Part shown: positions 1 through 8,160 of the stretch, one piece after another
How the letters are laid out: the number at the start of each line of letters is the position of its first letter
Numbering within the stretch: position 1 is the stretch's first letter
Assembly: GCA_020444415.1 (NCBI GenBank)
Contig: JAHLLA010000007.1
Span: 1-64,000, forward strand
Length of the DNA stretch: 64,000 nucleotides
DNA from: Bacteroidota bacterium
Lineage (GTDB): Bacteria; Bacteroidota; Bacteroidia; Bacteroidales; F082
Direction: 5' to 3'
Notes under the pieces: generated by a model
The model's database searches: none
Told to the model about the DNA's origin: nothing
Seen by the model: only the letters and a program-made list of their open reading frames with translations
Made by a program: the position numbers and the translations under genes

Positions 1-52
1 GAAGGCTTATGTGTTCCTTGTTTGGACGAGGGTTCGAATCCCTCCAGCTCCA
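1..52 (+). ncRNA. ssrA: tmRNA (ssrA), 3' end only
   Basis: The first 52 bases match the 3' end of transfer-messenger RNA: a GGACGAGGGTTCGAATCCC block forming the T arm, followed by the conserved AGCTCC acceptor strand and discriminator A at 52. The AGCTCC end pairs with the GGGGCU 5' start typical of tmRNA, which lies outside the window. CCA is not encoded. tmRNA rescues ribosomes stalled on broken mRNAs. The tag-coding part is not visible, so identification rests on the 3' domain alone. Confidence 0.8.
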
Positions 53-65
53 CAACGAAAAACCG

Positions 66-97
66 TAAAAGAATTGGAATGCTTTCCAATTCTTTTA
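66..97 (+). terminator. Rho-independent terminator after ssrA
   Basis: A perfect 14-bp inverted repeat (66-79 and 84-97) with the 4-nt loop TGCT lies 14 bases after the tmRNA end. The right arm ends in CTTTTA, so the short U stretch is part of the stem. It can work in either direction. Confidence 0.7.
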
Positions 98-167
98 GTT
101 AATGGTTCATTCTTAATAGCCAATTGTGGTTACAAAACAGCATTAACCAATAACCATTAACAAATCA

Positions 168-242
168 GGTCCCGTAGTTCAATGGATAGAATGTAAGATT
201 CCGGTTCTTATGATCTGGGTTCGAATCCCGGCGGGATCACCA
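168..242 (+). tRNA. tRNA-Arg (CCG)
   Basis: Full cloverleaf. Acceptor GGTCCCG (168-174) pairs with CGGGATC (232-238), with one G-T pair. The anticodon stem is TAAGA/TCTTA (194-198/206-210) with a 7-nt loop and anticodon CCG at 201-203. The T arm contains GGGTTCGAATCCC. Discriminator A is at 239 and CCA is encoded at 240-242. A recombinase remnant on the opposite strand runs into its 3' end. Confidence 0.92.
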
Positions 243-405
243 AACGGGACAACTCAGTTTTTGAACGGGGTTGTCCCTTTTTAATGCTTCTGAAAGCCCT
301 GCTATTCTTAACAATCCAACGAATTACTTCATTCATTTCTTCGGTTCGAACTTTGTTTTCATCAAAAATGAGCTTTCTGGGAATCGTCAAACACAAAATG
401 GACAA
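208..405 (-). pseudogene. Remnant of a site-specific recombinase C-terminus at the tRNA-Arg 3' end
   Basis: A 65-codon open stretch on the minus strand. Its part outside the tRNA contains FDENKVRTEEMNEVIRWIV followed by a KKGQ tail, which resembles the C-terminal end of Bacteroidota serine recombinases (pattern FP-x-x-L-x-FD ... RT ... NEV ... KKGQ). In-frame stops lie just upstream and no recombinase catalytic domain is present, so this is a fragment. The last residues (PPGFEP) are simply the translated tRNA T arm. I infer a decayed integrative element next to the tRNA. The family assignment is from remembered pattern only, and a chance ORF is possible. Confidence 0.4.
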
Positions 406-460
406 TTGATAAGGTTATTATTAAGTGTGATCCTACCATTAATTTCGGTTTAAAGTTAGC

Positions 461-492
461 TCAAAAAATGGTTTCATCAAACCATTTTTTGA
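461..492. terminator. Perfect inverted repeat, probable bidirectional terminator
   Basis: TCAAAAAATGGTTT (461-474) and its exact complement (479-492) flank the 4-nt loop CATC. A-rich and T-rich outer arms give a T run in both directions, so it can end transcripts from either side. Between 493 and 690 I see no credible gene. Confidence 0.55.
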
Positions 493-690
493 AGTTTCAA
501 TTCTAAATAATTTTGTCTTCTTTTTATTCAACTTTTAAAATCTCCAAAATGGAAAGGAGTAGTAGATGCGACCAATATCTTTCTAGAGTCTGGGTGGTAT
601 GGTTGTGTAATGTAATTGAATTCTTGCCGTCAGTACAGGATTGTGCTATGAATAGTAGCTGCTTACAGGTTCAATTTCTCATCTGGAAAT

Positions 691-1947
691 TCAGTAAACC
701 AGCAATACTTTTGACGTGTTTTGATCGGAAGCCCATTTTTCCAGAAACTTTCTTTCATCTTTATCTAGAATAAAAGGGTTATTTCTGATCACAAGAGCTT
801 TCAGGTTTTCTTTTTCAAGTAAATCCCAGGGAAAATAATCAAGCTGGTTTTCCTGAAGATCGACTTCGGTTAAAGATTCGATTTTTGACAAATCTGGCAC
901 CGAGCTTATTTTATTATAACTCATGTCAAGACGATCCAGACTGATAAGTTGGGTTATCCATTCAGGTATAATCACAAGCTTGTTGTGATGGAGGTAGAGG
1001 TATTTAAGATTCTTCAGCTTTGTCATGCTTTCGGGAAGTGCCGAAATAGAGTTATAGGATAGAAACAACTGTTTAAGATTGGTGAGGTTGCCAATATCAT
1101 TCGGAATTTCACTGATCTGGTTGTAGTAAAAGTCGAGTTCGCTTAGTTTCTTCAATTTGAATATTTCGGAAGGTATCTCAACAAATTGATTTTTGTAAAA
1201 AATAACACTCGTTAAGCTATCTAGTTTACTAAAAGTTTCGGGCAATACAGATAGTTCATTTTTTGCAAAATTTAATTTTCGCGCAGCGGTAAGCTCGTTA
1301 ATATTCTCAGGTAGTTCGGTTAAATTATTCCCGGCAAGAAGTATGGTGTTTATCTTCGCTAAATATCTTACCGATCTTTTTGTCAATTTTATTCGGTTGT
1401 AGTTCAGGGTAATTTCATTCAGGCTGTCGAGTTTCAGTAAGAATCGGGGAATTTTTTTTATTTGATTATCCGACAAATCAAGTTGCCTTAAATGTTTCAG
1501 TTTTCTGATCGATCGTGGAATGCGTTTAAGTTTGTTATTGCTAAGCGTAACTGAAGTAATTGTTGAATTTGATTTAAAACGCACTCGATTGATTTCATTT
1601 AAAGAGAAATTAATCTTAACCAGACTATCACTTTTAAATGTTGATTTTGGAAGTTTTTTAATCAGGTTGCTCTCTGCGTCAATCACCCGCAGTTTTGTGA
1701 AGCATGAGATGTCAGGCACCTTTTCAAAATAAAGCTTGCTAATGTTGACTTGTAGAACCGAGTCGCATTCAGTATTTTCCAATTCTTTTAAAAGAAGCTT
1801 TCTTCTTTCGATAGCTTCATTTTTCATTTTCATCAGGTAGCACCGGTAAGCTGTATCTATATTTTTCGGCTTTATCTCTTGAACACCCTGGGCCAAAACT
1901 GAAAAGAAAATGAACAGGAACATTGAAGTAGTAAAAGCCCTTAACAT
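691..1947 (-). CDS. Secreted leucine-rich-repeat protein
   Basis: 418 residues with a clear N-terminal signal peptide (MLRAFTTSMFLFIFFSVLAQ). From about residue 80 to 400 it consists of roughly a dozen leucine-rich repeats of about 23 residues, with the pattern LxxLxLxxNxIxxIPxxI; examples are LRQLDLSDNQIKKIP and LKQLFLSYNSISALP. Such repeats form a curved solenoid that binds other proteins, and the LPxSxxxL/IPxxI spacing resembles the plant/bacterial type of LRR. There is no T9SS sorting domain or lipobox, so the protein is probably periplasmic or released. It stands alone, transcribed away from the FG-GAP gene. The binding partner cannot be inferred. Confidence 0.85.
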   Translation of the reverse strand: MLRAFTTSMFLFIFFSVLAQGVQEIKPKNIDTAYRCYLMKMKNEAIERRKLLLKELENTECDSVLQVNISKLYFEKVPDISCFTKLRVIDAESNLIKKLPKSTFKSDSLVKINFSLNEINRVRFKSNSTITSVTLSNNKLKRIPRSIRKLKHLRQLDLSDNQIKKIPRFLLKLDSLNEITLNYNRIKLTKRSVRYLAKINTILLAGNNLTELPENINELTAARKLNFAKNELSVLPETFSKLDSLTSVIFYKNQFVEIPSEIFKLKKLSELDFYYNQISEIPNDIGNLTNLKQLFLSYNSISALPESMTKLKNLKYLYLHHNKLVIIPEWITQLISLDRLDMSYNKISSVPDLSKIESLTEVDLQENQLDYFPWDLLEKENLKALVIRNNPFILDKDERKFLEKWASDQNTSKVLLVY

Positions 1948-2139
1948 AAAAATTAGTTTATGGATGTATTATACAAAGGTTAAAAACAAAATTGTTATTT
2001 ATCGGCTAACATGAAAATTTTTATCAAATTATAAGTTTCAGATCGTTGAAAAATTGGTTCAGCTCTAGTCTCATTGGGATTACCCAAGGCGATAATACAA
2101 TGTTAAAAAAAGAAGTATGATTTTCTCTCCCAAAGCACT

Positions 2140-2169
2140 TTCAGCCATCCCGATAATTATGTATCTTTA
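2140..2169 (+). promoter_or_regulatory. Near-consensus Bacteroidota promoter for the FG-GAP gene
   Basis: TTC at 2140-2142, a 19-bp spacer and TATCTTTA at 2162-2169 approximate the Bacteroidota pattern TTG-19-TAnnTTTG with one mismatch in each box. The predicted start site is about 25 bases before the ATG at 2200. Confidence 0.4.
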
Positions 2170-2199
2170 ATTTCTCAAAATAATACAAATATCGATAAC

Positions 2200-3957
2200 A
2201 TGAAAAAATATTTATTTATTACAGTAACTTGTATCTTTCTCATCATTCAATCATTTCAGGTAACCGGGCAAAATATAACCGGAAAAAAAGCCAGTCTGAA
2301 TGCAGATGCCAGCATCAATCTTGAAAGTATAGCCATTCCTGAAGAATTGGCTTCTATACGTTCCGATTTTGAAATGTTGGATGGTTTCCCATTTGGAAGG
2401 CAGGCGAATGCTTCCTTTAAAAACTTCCGAGGTGCCACCCTTGCAGATATTGATCAGGACGGTGTAAAGGAGATTTTATTTGGTGCCAACTCAACACTAT
2501 TTGTAATAGAAGGTAATGGTGATATCCTTTGGTCACGAGTGCTTAGCGGTACCATCATTTTTCCTCCAAGCGTAGCTGATATGGATATGGATGATGATTT
2601 GGAAATTATTGTAAACACGGGTGGTTCACCAAATGCCGGTAGGGTTTACTTACTGGATGAGGTAGGAAATGATTTGCCCGGATGGCCTATGAATTTCGAC
2701 CAGCACTGGATGTTCAATGCGCCCGCTATCTCTGATGTTGATGAAGATGGAACGATGGAAGTAGTTACCTGTGAAAGAGGTAATTCTACATCAGGATTTT
2801 TGCACATCATAAAATTAGATGGGACGCCATTGAATCCAAATTGGCCATTGGAACTACCCGGAAACCTGGCATTCACACCCTCTATTGGTGATGTTGATGC
2901 CGACGGTACGAAAGACATTGTGATCAGTATTTCCTCGGGGTCATTGTATGCACTTGATTTGGATGGCGTGCCTTTAACAGGATTTCCGCTAACAGAAGCC
3001 GGCAAAAGCTTTTCATATCAATCGCCTATTCTCGTGGATTTAGATGGCGATCAAACGCTGGAAATAGTGGGAAGCCGTCATGGTGATATGCCTGATTATT
3101 ACGTGGTTAAATCGGATGGCACCTATATGGATGGTTGGCCTGTTACTTCACCCGGATGGCGTTATTCACCGCCAACGGTAGTTGATGCCGATTTTGATGA
3201 TGTATATGACATTTATGTGGGGCATCCTAATACCAACAGCAATGGAACGCCACTTGATGTCATCTATGGTTTTAATCCACAAGGCGATGATCTTCCTAAC
3301 TTTCCGATCAATAAACATGGTGGCTGCGAAGGAGTTATATCCGTGGCTGATGTAAACAATGATGGAGTTCAGGATGTGGTTTTTACAAGCAATATTACGG
3401 ATATGGAAGGTTATGGATTTATTCATGCGTATGCTATTGACGGTAGTGGTGAAATCGATGGCTTCCCGCTTCGTCCTCGTGGATTTACATTCATCAATTC
3501 AGCCTTGCTGGGTGATGTGAACAATGACGGGTTACTGGATTTAACCTGTTTATCATATACCCAATTTACCGGTAATGATTCTGTATTCATCAGCACCTAC
3601 AACCTCGAAGTGCCTTATATCGAATCCGATGTTTTATCAAATGGTTACAAAGGTAATAACCTGAGAGACGGACTGGCAAATCCTTTATATACGGGTATTG
3701 CCGAAAAAGATCAGGAGAACATGAAAATGCGACTCAGTCCAAATCCTTCTTCGGGGAAACTAAATATTGAATTTGATCAAAAGTTAAGCGAAGGTATTTT
3801 GGAAATTTATAATAATTCTGGTGTACTATTCAAAACGTTTGAAATCGAAAACACCCGTTTCCTTCAACTGAATTTAGAAAACCTACCTTCCGGTCAGTAT
3901 CTCATTCGCATCCAATCTGAAGAAGTGAGTGTAAGCAGGAAGTGGGTTAAAATGTAG
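2200..3957 (+). CDS. FG-GAP/VCBS repeat protein with T9SS sorting domain
   Basis: 585 residues. A signal peptide (1-23) is followed by about eight FG-GAP/VCBS repeats, each with a calcium-binding loop of the DxDxDG type: DIDQDGVKE, DMDMDDDLE, DVDEDGTME, DVDADGTKD, DLDGDQTLE, DADFDDVYD, DVNNDGVQD and DVNNDGLLD. These build an integrin-alpha-like beta propeller. The last 75 residues, starting LSPNPSSGKLNIEF and ending in a basic/aromatic SRKWVKM tail, form a type A T9SS C-terminal sorting domain, so the protein is expected to cross the outer membrane and become surface-attached or released. Its ligand is unknown. It is monocistronic, with a promoter-like element upstream. Confidence 0.9.
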   Translation: MKKYLFITVTCIFLIIQSFQVTGQNITGKKASLNADASINLESIAIPEELASIRSDFEMLDGFPFGRQANASFKNFRGATLADIDQDGVKEILFGANSTLFVIEGNGDILWSRVLSGTIIFPPSVADMDMDDDLEIIVNTGGSPNAGRVYLLDEVGNDLPGWPMNFDQHWMFNAPAISDVDEDGTMEVVTCERGNSTSGFLHIIKLDGTPLNPNWPLELPGNLAFTPSIGDVDADGTKDIVISISSGSLYALDLDGVPLTGFPLTEAGKSFSYQSPILVDLDGDQTLEIVGSRHGDMPDYYVVKSDGTYMDGWPVTSPGWRYSPPTVVDADFDDVYDIYVGHPNTNSNGTPLDVIYGFNPQGDDLPNFPINKHGGCEGVISVADVNNDGVQDVVFTSNITDMEGYGFIHAYAIDGSGEIDGFPLRPRGFTFINSALLGDVNNDGLLDLTCLSYTQFTGNDSVFISTYNLEVPYIESDVLSNGYKGNNLRDGLANPLYTGIAEKDQENMKMRLSPNPSSGKLNIEFDQKLSEGILEIYNNSGVLFKTFEIENTRFLQLNLENLPSGQYLIRIQSEEVSVSRKWVKM

Positions 3958-4038
3958 TTTTCTGATTAGATAAGCTAACTATCGTTAATTACTTCTCATC
4001 GAGAGAATGTCCTTTTAACCATAACCAGCAACTTATTT

Positions 4039-4046
4039 TATATTTG
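4039..4046 (+). promoter_or_regulatory. -7 element of the selenocysteine operon
   Basis: TATATTTG fits the Bacteroidota -7 consensus TAnnTTTG and lies about 20 bases before the tRNA-Sec gene. No TTG is present 19-20 bp upstream, so only the -7 box is supported. It suggests tRNA-Sec and the sel genes share one transcript. Confidence 0.5.
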
Positions 4047-4065
4047 CGGTGTCATTAATGGATAC

Positions 4066-4157
4066 AGAGGGGACGTAACTGGTGTTTCACCTGGTCTTCA
4101 AAACCAGTAGCAGACGTATAAAACCGGCTGTGGCAGGTTCGATTCCTGCCCCCTCTG
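4066..4157 (+). tRNA. selC: tRNA-Sec (UCA), selenocysteine tRNA
   Basis: About 92 nt, long for a tRNA. The anticodon arm is CTGGT/ACCAG (4091-4095/4103-4107) around the loop CTTCAAA, with anticodon TCA at 4098-4100. A long extra arm follows (about 4108-4131), then a T arm GCAGG-TTCGATT-CCTGC (4133-4149). AGAGGGG (4066-4072) pairs with CCCCTCT (4150-4156). Adding C4065:G4157 gives the 8+5 acceptor/T helix typical of bacterial tRNA-Sec, so the ends are uncertain by one base. CCA is not encoded. It lies 30 bases upstream of selA, on the same strand. Confidence 0.93.
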
Positions 4158-4187
4158 CTCAATAAACTCCAGTAATTCTATTTCGCT

Positions 4188-5591
4188 TTGGACGAACTGA
4201 AAAAAATACCCGGTGTCGATACACTCCTTCATACTCAGGAGATCAGGGAACTGGTCGCTGAAACGAACATTGATCTTGTGAAGTATGTGATCAGAAACGT
4301 GTTGTCAGAATTGAAAGATGGTGTCAGAAAAGGCAAACAGCTAGCCAATCAACAACTGATTCTTCATAAGGTTATAACCGAAACAAAAATTTTGAGATCT
4401 AACTACCTTAAAAAAGTGATCAATGGAACGGGGATTGTCATTCATACCAATTTAGGACGAGCACCTTACAGCAGGGATTTACTAAATGAAGCGTTTGAAG
4501 TGCTGAATGGATACAACAACCTTGAATTTGACCTGGATACAGCCAGCCGGGGTTCACGGAATGCACATGCTTCTGATCTGCTGAAATACCTTTGTGGCGC
4601 CGAAGATGTGTTGGTGGTGAACAACAATGCAGCAGCGGTTGTGCTAATTCTCAGAGCTTTTGCAAAAGGCAGGGATGTGATTGTGTCGAGGGGAGAATTG
4701 ATCGAAATCGGTGGCTCATTCAGGTTGCCCGATATTATCGCATCGTCTGATTGCCACATGCGTGAAGTAGGCACAACCAATAAAACAAAAGTTACTGATT
4801 ACGAAAAAGCGATTTCTGAACACACGGGTGTGCTCTTTAAAGCGCATAAATCCAATTATTCCATCGAAGGATTTACGCAGGAAGTGAGCCTGGATGAATT
4901 GGTAGCGCTGGGTAAGAAAAATAAAATTCCTGTAGTGTATGATATGGGATCAGGACTTTTAAATGATTATTCTGTTAAGGAATTTAAACACGAACCCAAT
5001 GTAAAGCAAACCTTGAAATTGGGTGTCGATCTGGTTTGTTTCAGTGGCGATAAACTTCTGGGAGGTCCTCAGGCGGGCATTATTGCTGGTAAAAAGAAAC
5101 TGATTGAAAAATTAAAAAAAGAACCTTTATTGAGGGCGCTGCGGGTTGATAAACTTACATTGGCATTTTTGGAAACCAATAACCGGTATTTTTTGGATGA
5201 ATCCGTTTTGTATCAAAAGAATCTGTTCTATAAAATGCTAAATCAATCACCGCAGGAACTTGAAAATAAAGCCAATAGATGTAAAGCACTTTTAGCAAAA
5301 TGTAAAATTGATGCCGAAGTGATTCAAAACAAAGGGCAGTTTGGAGGAGGCGCTTTACCGGGAAAGGAAATTGACAGTTTTGCTGTTCAATTGAACCTTA
5401 AGAAAGATACAGCCAGGCAAAGATCAGAGTTGGCGAAAATGATCTATAAAGAACTGCTTCAGCAAAAAATACCCGTCCTCGGAATCTTAAGGAAAGGCAA
5501 TATCTATTTTGATATGCTCTGTATTACGGATGGGGAAATGGAATTGGTGACAGAAAGTATTGCTCAGGTTCATAAAAAATTGGCCGGATAA
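4188..5591 (+). CDS. selA: L-seryl-tRNA(Sec) selenium transferase SelA
   Basis: 467 residues, the usual SelA length. SelA is a PLP enzyme that converts Ser-tRNA(Sec) to Sec-tRNA(Sec) using selenophosphate. Visible family signs are the N-terminal LKKIPGVDTLL, the INGTGIVIHTNLGRAP stretch, and SGDKLLGGPQAG, whose Lys289 is the expected PLP Schiff-base lysine. The start is the TTG at 4188: an in-frame stop lies at 4173-4175 and no ATG lies between. The stop overlaps the selB start by one base (TAATG), indicating translational coupling. The order tRNA-Sec-selA-selB-yedF-selD makes the function secure. Confidence 0.97.
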   Translation: MDELKKIPGVDTLLHTQEIRELVAETNIDLVKYVIRNVLSELKDGVRKGKQLANQQLILHKVITETKILRSNYLKKVINGTGIVIHTNLGRAPYSRDLLNEAFEVLNGYNNLEFDLDTASRGSRNAHASDLLKYLCGAEDVLVVNNNAAAVVLILRAFAKGRDVIVSRGELIEIGGSFRLPDIIASSDCHMREVGTTNKTKVTDYEKAISEHTGVLFKAHKSNYSIEGFTQEVSLDELVALGKKNKIPVVYDMGSGLLNDYSVKEFKHEPNVKQTLKLGVDLVCFSGDKLLGGPQAGIIAGKKKLIEKLKKEPLLRALRVDKLTLAFLETNNRYFLDESVLYQKNLFYKMLNQSPQELENKANRCKALLAKCKIDAEVIQNKGQFGGGALPGKEIDSFAVQLNLKKDTARQRSELAKMIYKELLQQKIPVLGILRKGNIYFDMLCITDGEMELVTESIAQVHKKLAG

Positions 5592-7546
5592 TGCGTCATG
5601 TAATACTCGGTACGGCAGGACATATTGATCATGGCAAAACAGCACTGATCAAAGCACTTACTCAAATAGACTGCGACAGTCATAAAGAGGAAAAGGAGCG
5701 GGGGATCACCATCAACCTGGGCTTTGCTCATATGAATCTTCCTTCCGGTGAATCCGTTGGGATTGTTGATGTGCCGGGCCACAAGGATTTTATTAAAACG
5801 ATGGTCGCAGGCGCATTTGGAATTGATATTGTTTTGCTGGTTGTGGCGGGAGATAGTGGAATTATGCCGCAAACCAGGGAGCATTTCCGCATATTGGAAT
5901 TGCTCGGCGTTTCAACTGGCATCGTCGTCATTACGAAGAAAGATCTGGCAGATGAGGAAATGCTGGAATTAGTAGAACTTGAAATTGAAGAGCTCATTGA
6001 TGATAGTCCCTTTGAATCCGCTCCGGTTGTAAAGGTGTCTTCCATAACTGGCGAAGGTCTCGATGAACTGGTAAAAGTGATCTCTGAAACTGTGTTTCAG
6101 ATAAAGGAAAAAAGCAGCCGGGATATTTTCCGCATGTACATCGACCGGGTATTTAATGTGAAAGGTATTGGTTATGTGGTGACTGGGTCGGTTTTGGGTG
6201 GCCATCTTGAAACGGGGGCTAATTTATACTTGCTGCCGGGCAAAGGAAAGCAACTTAAAGCACGTGCCATGGAGCGGCATGGCTTGGCGGTTGATCGTGT
6301 CGAAAGCGGCGATCGTGCAGCCCTCAACCTGTCTGGATTTAAAATAGAAGATTATCAGAGAGGTATGGTGCTGACAGACAGGATTTTGGAAGAAACATCA
6401 ATGATTGATGCTACTTTCCGTTTGTTTGCTGATGAACAATTAGGTGTTTGGTCGAAAGTGATCTTTTATTCGGGCACATTTGAATCTGCTGCAAAAATGC
6501 ATGTGTTGAATAAAGATAGTTTACAAAAAGATGAAAGCGCAATTGTCCAGATACATCTTGAAAAACCGGTTGTACTCATGAATAAAGATAAATTTATCCT
6601 CAGAAATTCATCGAATGATTTGACGCTTGGCGGCGGTGTGATCATGGACATAAAACCGCTTCACCATCGCCGAAGAACGCCTAAATTGATACAGGCACTC
6701 ACAGATCTGGCAGAAGCTACTTTAAATAGCGACCAGCAATTCAAGATCATCAAAATTGAATTGGAAAAAGAAAAAAGACCTGTTTTTGCAGACGAATTGG
6801 CCGAATTGTTAAAATTGCATGCTGATGAATTATTGGACGAATGCACTGAAAATAATGACGGAACAGTGATCATCCAAAATATAGTTGGGAAAAACATCCT
6901 TATCAGCAGCGAACTGCAACATGAATATGAAACGACGATCATTTCATTGTTGCAACAGCACCACGAGGCCAATTTCCTCATTGATGAAGGGCTGGATGCA
7001 AATGAATTGATCGGTAAACTTGGCCTTAAGGAAATAGAATCGGCAAAAATATATCTTCCTGGTTTATTGGAATCAATGGAAAAAAGAGGACTTGTCAGAA
7101 AGGTTCGGAATACATGGTCATTAATGGATCATCAGGTGCATATTGACAAAAAAACACAACAGCAACTCGACTGGCTTGAAACTACTTTGTTAACTTATAA
7201 CAAGCAAACTCCGCTAAATAAAGAAATTGAGGCCGGGGCTTATGCACAAAAGATTAGCAAGGAACATTTGAAATTATTGCTGAAATATATGGTTCATGCT
7301 GGAAAAGTTCTTACTTCGGAAGGAGAATATATTCATGTAAAAATCGTTGAAGAAATAAAACGAAAACTCATCCCGGTGTTAATTGAAAAAGAGAGGGGGA
7401 TCAATGAAAAAGAATTCAGACTGCTATTCGACAGCACGAAGAACTTTGTAAAAACGATGATCCGGATACTTGTTGATGAAGGCCTGATCACCAAATCAGA
7501 GTTTTATATACATATTACAGAAAAAGGAAAAAACGATACTGCTTAA
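5591..7546 (+). CDS. selB: Selenocysteine-specific elongation factor SelB
   Basis: 651 residues. The N-terminal half is an EF-Tu-like GTPase with P-loop GTAGHIDHGKT (7-17), switch II DVPGHKDF (60-67) and specificity loop TKKD (115-118), followed by beta-barrel domains. The C-terminal third is rich in winged-helix sequence and matches the SelB region that binds the SECIS hairpin in mRNA. SelB carries Sec-tRNA(Sec) to the ribosome at UGA codons next to a SECIS. It overlaps selA and yedF by single bases (TAATG at both ends), so the operon is translationally coupled. Length and motifs are normal. Confidence 0.97.
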   Translation: MRHVILGTAGHIDHGKTALIKALTQIDCDSHKEEKERGITINLGFAHMNLPSGESVGIVDVPGHKDFIKTMVAGAFGIDIVLLVVAGDSGIMPQTREHFRILELLGVSTGIVVITKKDLADEEMLELVELEIEELIDDSPFESAPVVKVSSITGEGLDELVKVISETVFQIKEKSSRDIFRMYIDRVFNVKGIGYVVTGSVLGGHLETGANLYLLPGKGKQLKARAMERHGLAVDRVESGDRAALNLSGFKIEDYQRGMVLTDRILEETSMIDATFRLFADEQLGVWSKVIFYSGTFESAAKMHVLNKDSLQKDESAIVQIHLEKPVVLMNKDKFILRNSSNDLTLGGGVIMDIKPLHHRRRTPKLIQALTDLAEATLNSDQQFKIIKIELEKEKRPVFADELAELLKLHADELLDECTENNDGTVIIQNIVGKNILISSELQHEYETTIISLLQQHHEANFLIDEGLDANELIGKLGLKEIESAKIYLPGLLESMEKRGLVRKVRNTWSLMDHQVHIDKKTQQQLDWLETTLLTYNKQTPLNKEIEAGAYAQKISKEHLKLLLKYMVHAGKVLTSEGEYIHVKIVEEIKRKLIPVLIEKERGINEKEFRLLFDSTKNFVKTMIRILVDEGLITKSEFYIHITEKGKNDTA

Positions 7547-8154
7547 TGAAAGTAATTGACGTCAGAGGAAAGAAATGTCCTATGCCACTTGTGGAAACAA
7601 AAAAGGCATTGAAAGTGACTGACAAGAATGAGGCTATAAAGGTTATTCTTGACAGTGAAAATTCGGTAAAAAATGTCACGCGATATTTGGAGGACAACAA
7701 TATACATGTAAGCAAGCAACAATCGGGTGGAACCTTTGAATTGCTTTTTAAAAGAGCTGGTAGTGAACCGGTAATCGAAGAAGCGGAAAGCTATTGTACG
7801 TCTTCTGAGCAGACAAATGATAGCTTTATCATTGTTTTTGGAAAAGACAGGCTGGGAGAAGGTTCGGATGATCTTGGAAACATGCTGGTGGGCGGCATGT
7901 TAACCACTTTGGTAGAAACGGAGCGTACACCTGATAAAATTATTTTTATAAACTCGGGAATCAACCTGGTAATAAACGATTCTCCGGTATTGTCTTTGTT
8001 AAAAAAGCTGGAAGATCGGGGCTGTGAATTGCTATCGTGCGGCACATGTCTGGATTATTTTGATAAAATGGAGAACCTCGAAGTAGGTCGTGTTTCCAAT
8101 ATGCTTGAAATCCTCGAAGCAATGACATCATATTCAAAAGTGATAAATATATAA
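7546..8154 (+). CDS. yedF: Selenium metabolism protein YedF (TusA-like + DsrE-like)
   Basis: 202 residues. The N-terminal domain (1-75) is TusA/SirA-like, with the signature DVRGKKCPMPLVETKKAL and Cys11 in the CPMP motif. The C-terminal half resembles a DsrE/DsrF-like fold (FIIVFGKDRLGEGSDDLG, then a LLSCGTCLDYF segment with two cysteines). This two-domain protein is a known companion of sel operons, where it is thought to handle reactive selenium or sulfur; its biochemical role is not settled. It starts at the ATG overlapping the selB stop and ends six bases before selD. Confidence 0.93.
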   Translation: MKVIDVRGKKCPMPLVETKKALKVTDKNEAIKVILDSENSVKNVTRYLEDNNIHVSKQQSGGTFELLFKRAGSEPVIEEAESYCTSSEQTNDSFIIVFGKDRLGEGSDDLGNMLVGGMLTTLVETERTPDKIIFINSGINLVINDSPVLSLLKKLEDRGCELLSCGTCLDYFDKMENLEVGRVSNMLEILEAMTSYSKVINI

Positions 8155-8160
8155 ATAAAT

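Noticed and set aside
513-773. 86-codon plus-strand ORF
   Set aside because: No recognisable domain or signal, unusual composition, and it overlaps the end of the LRR gene on the other strand.
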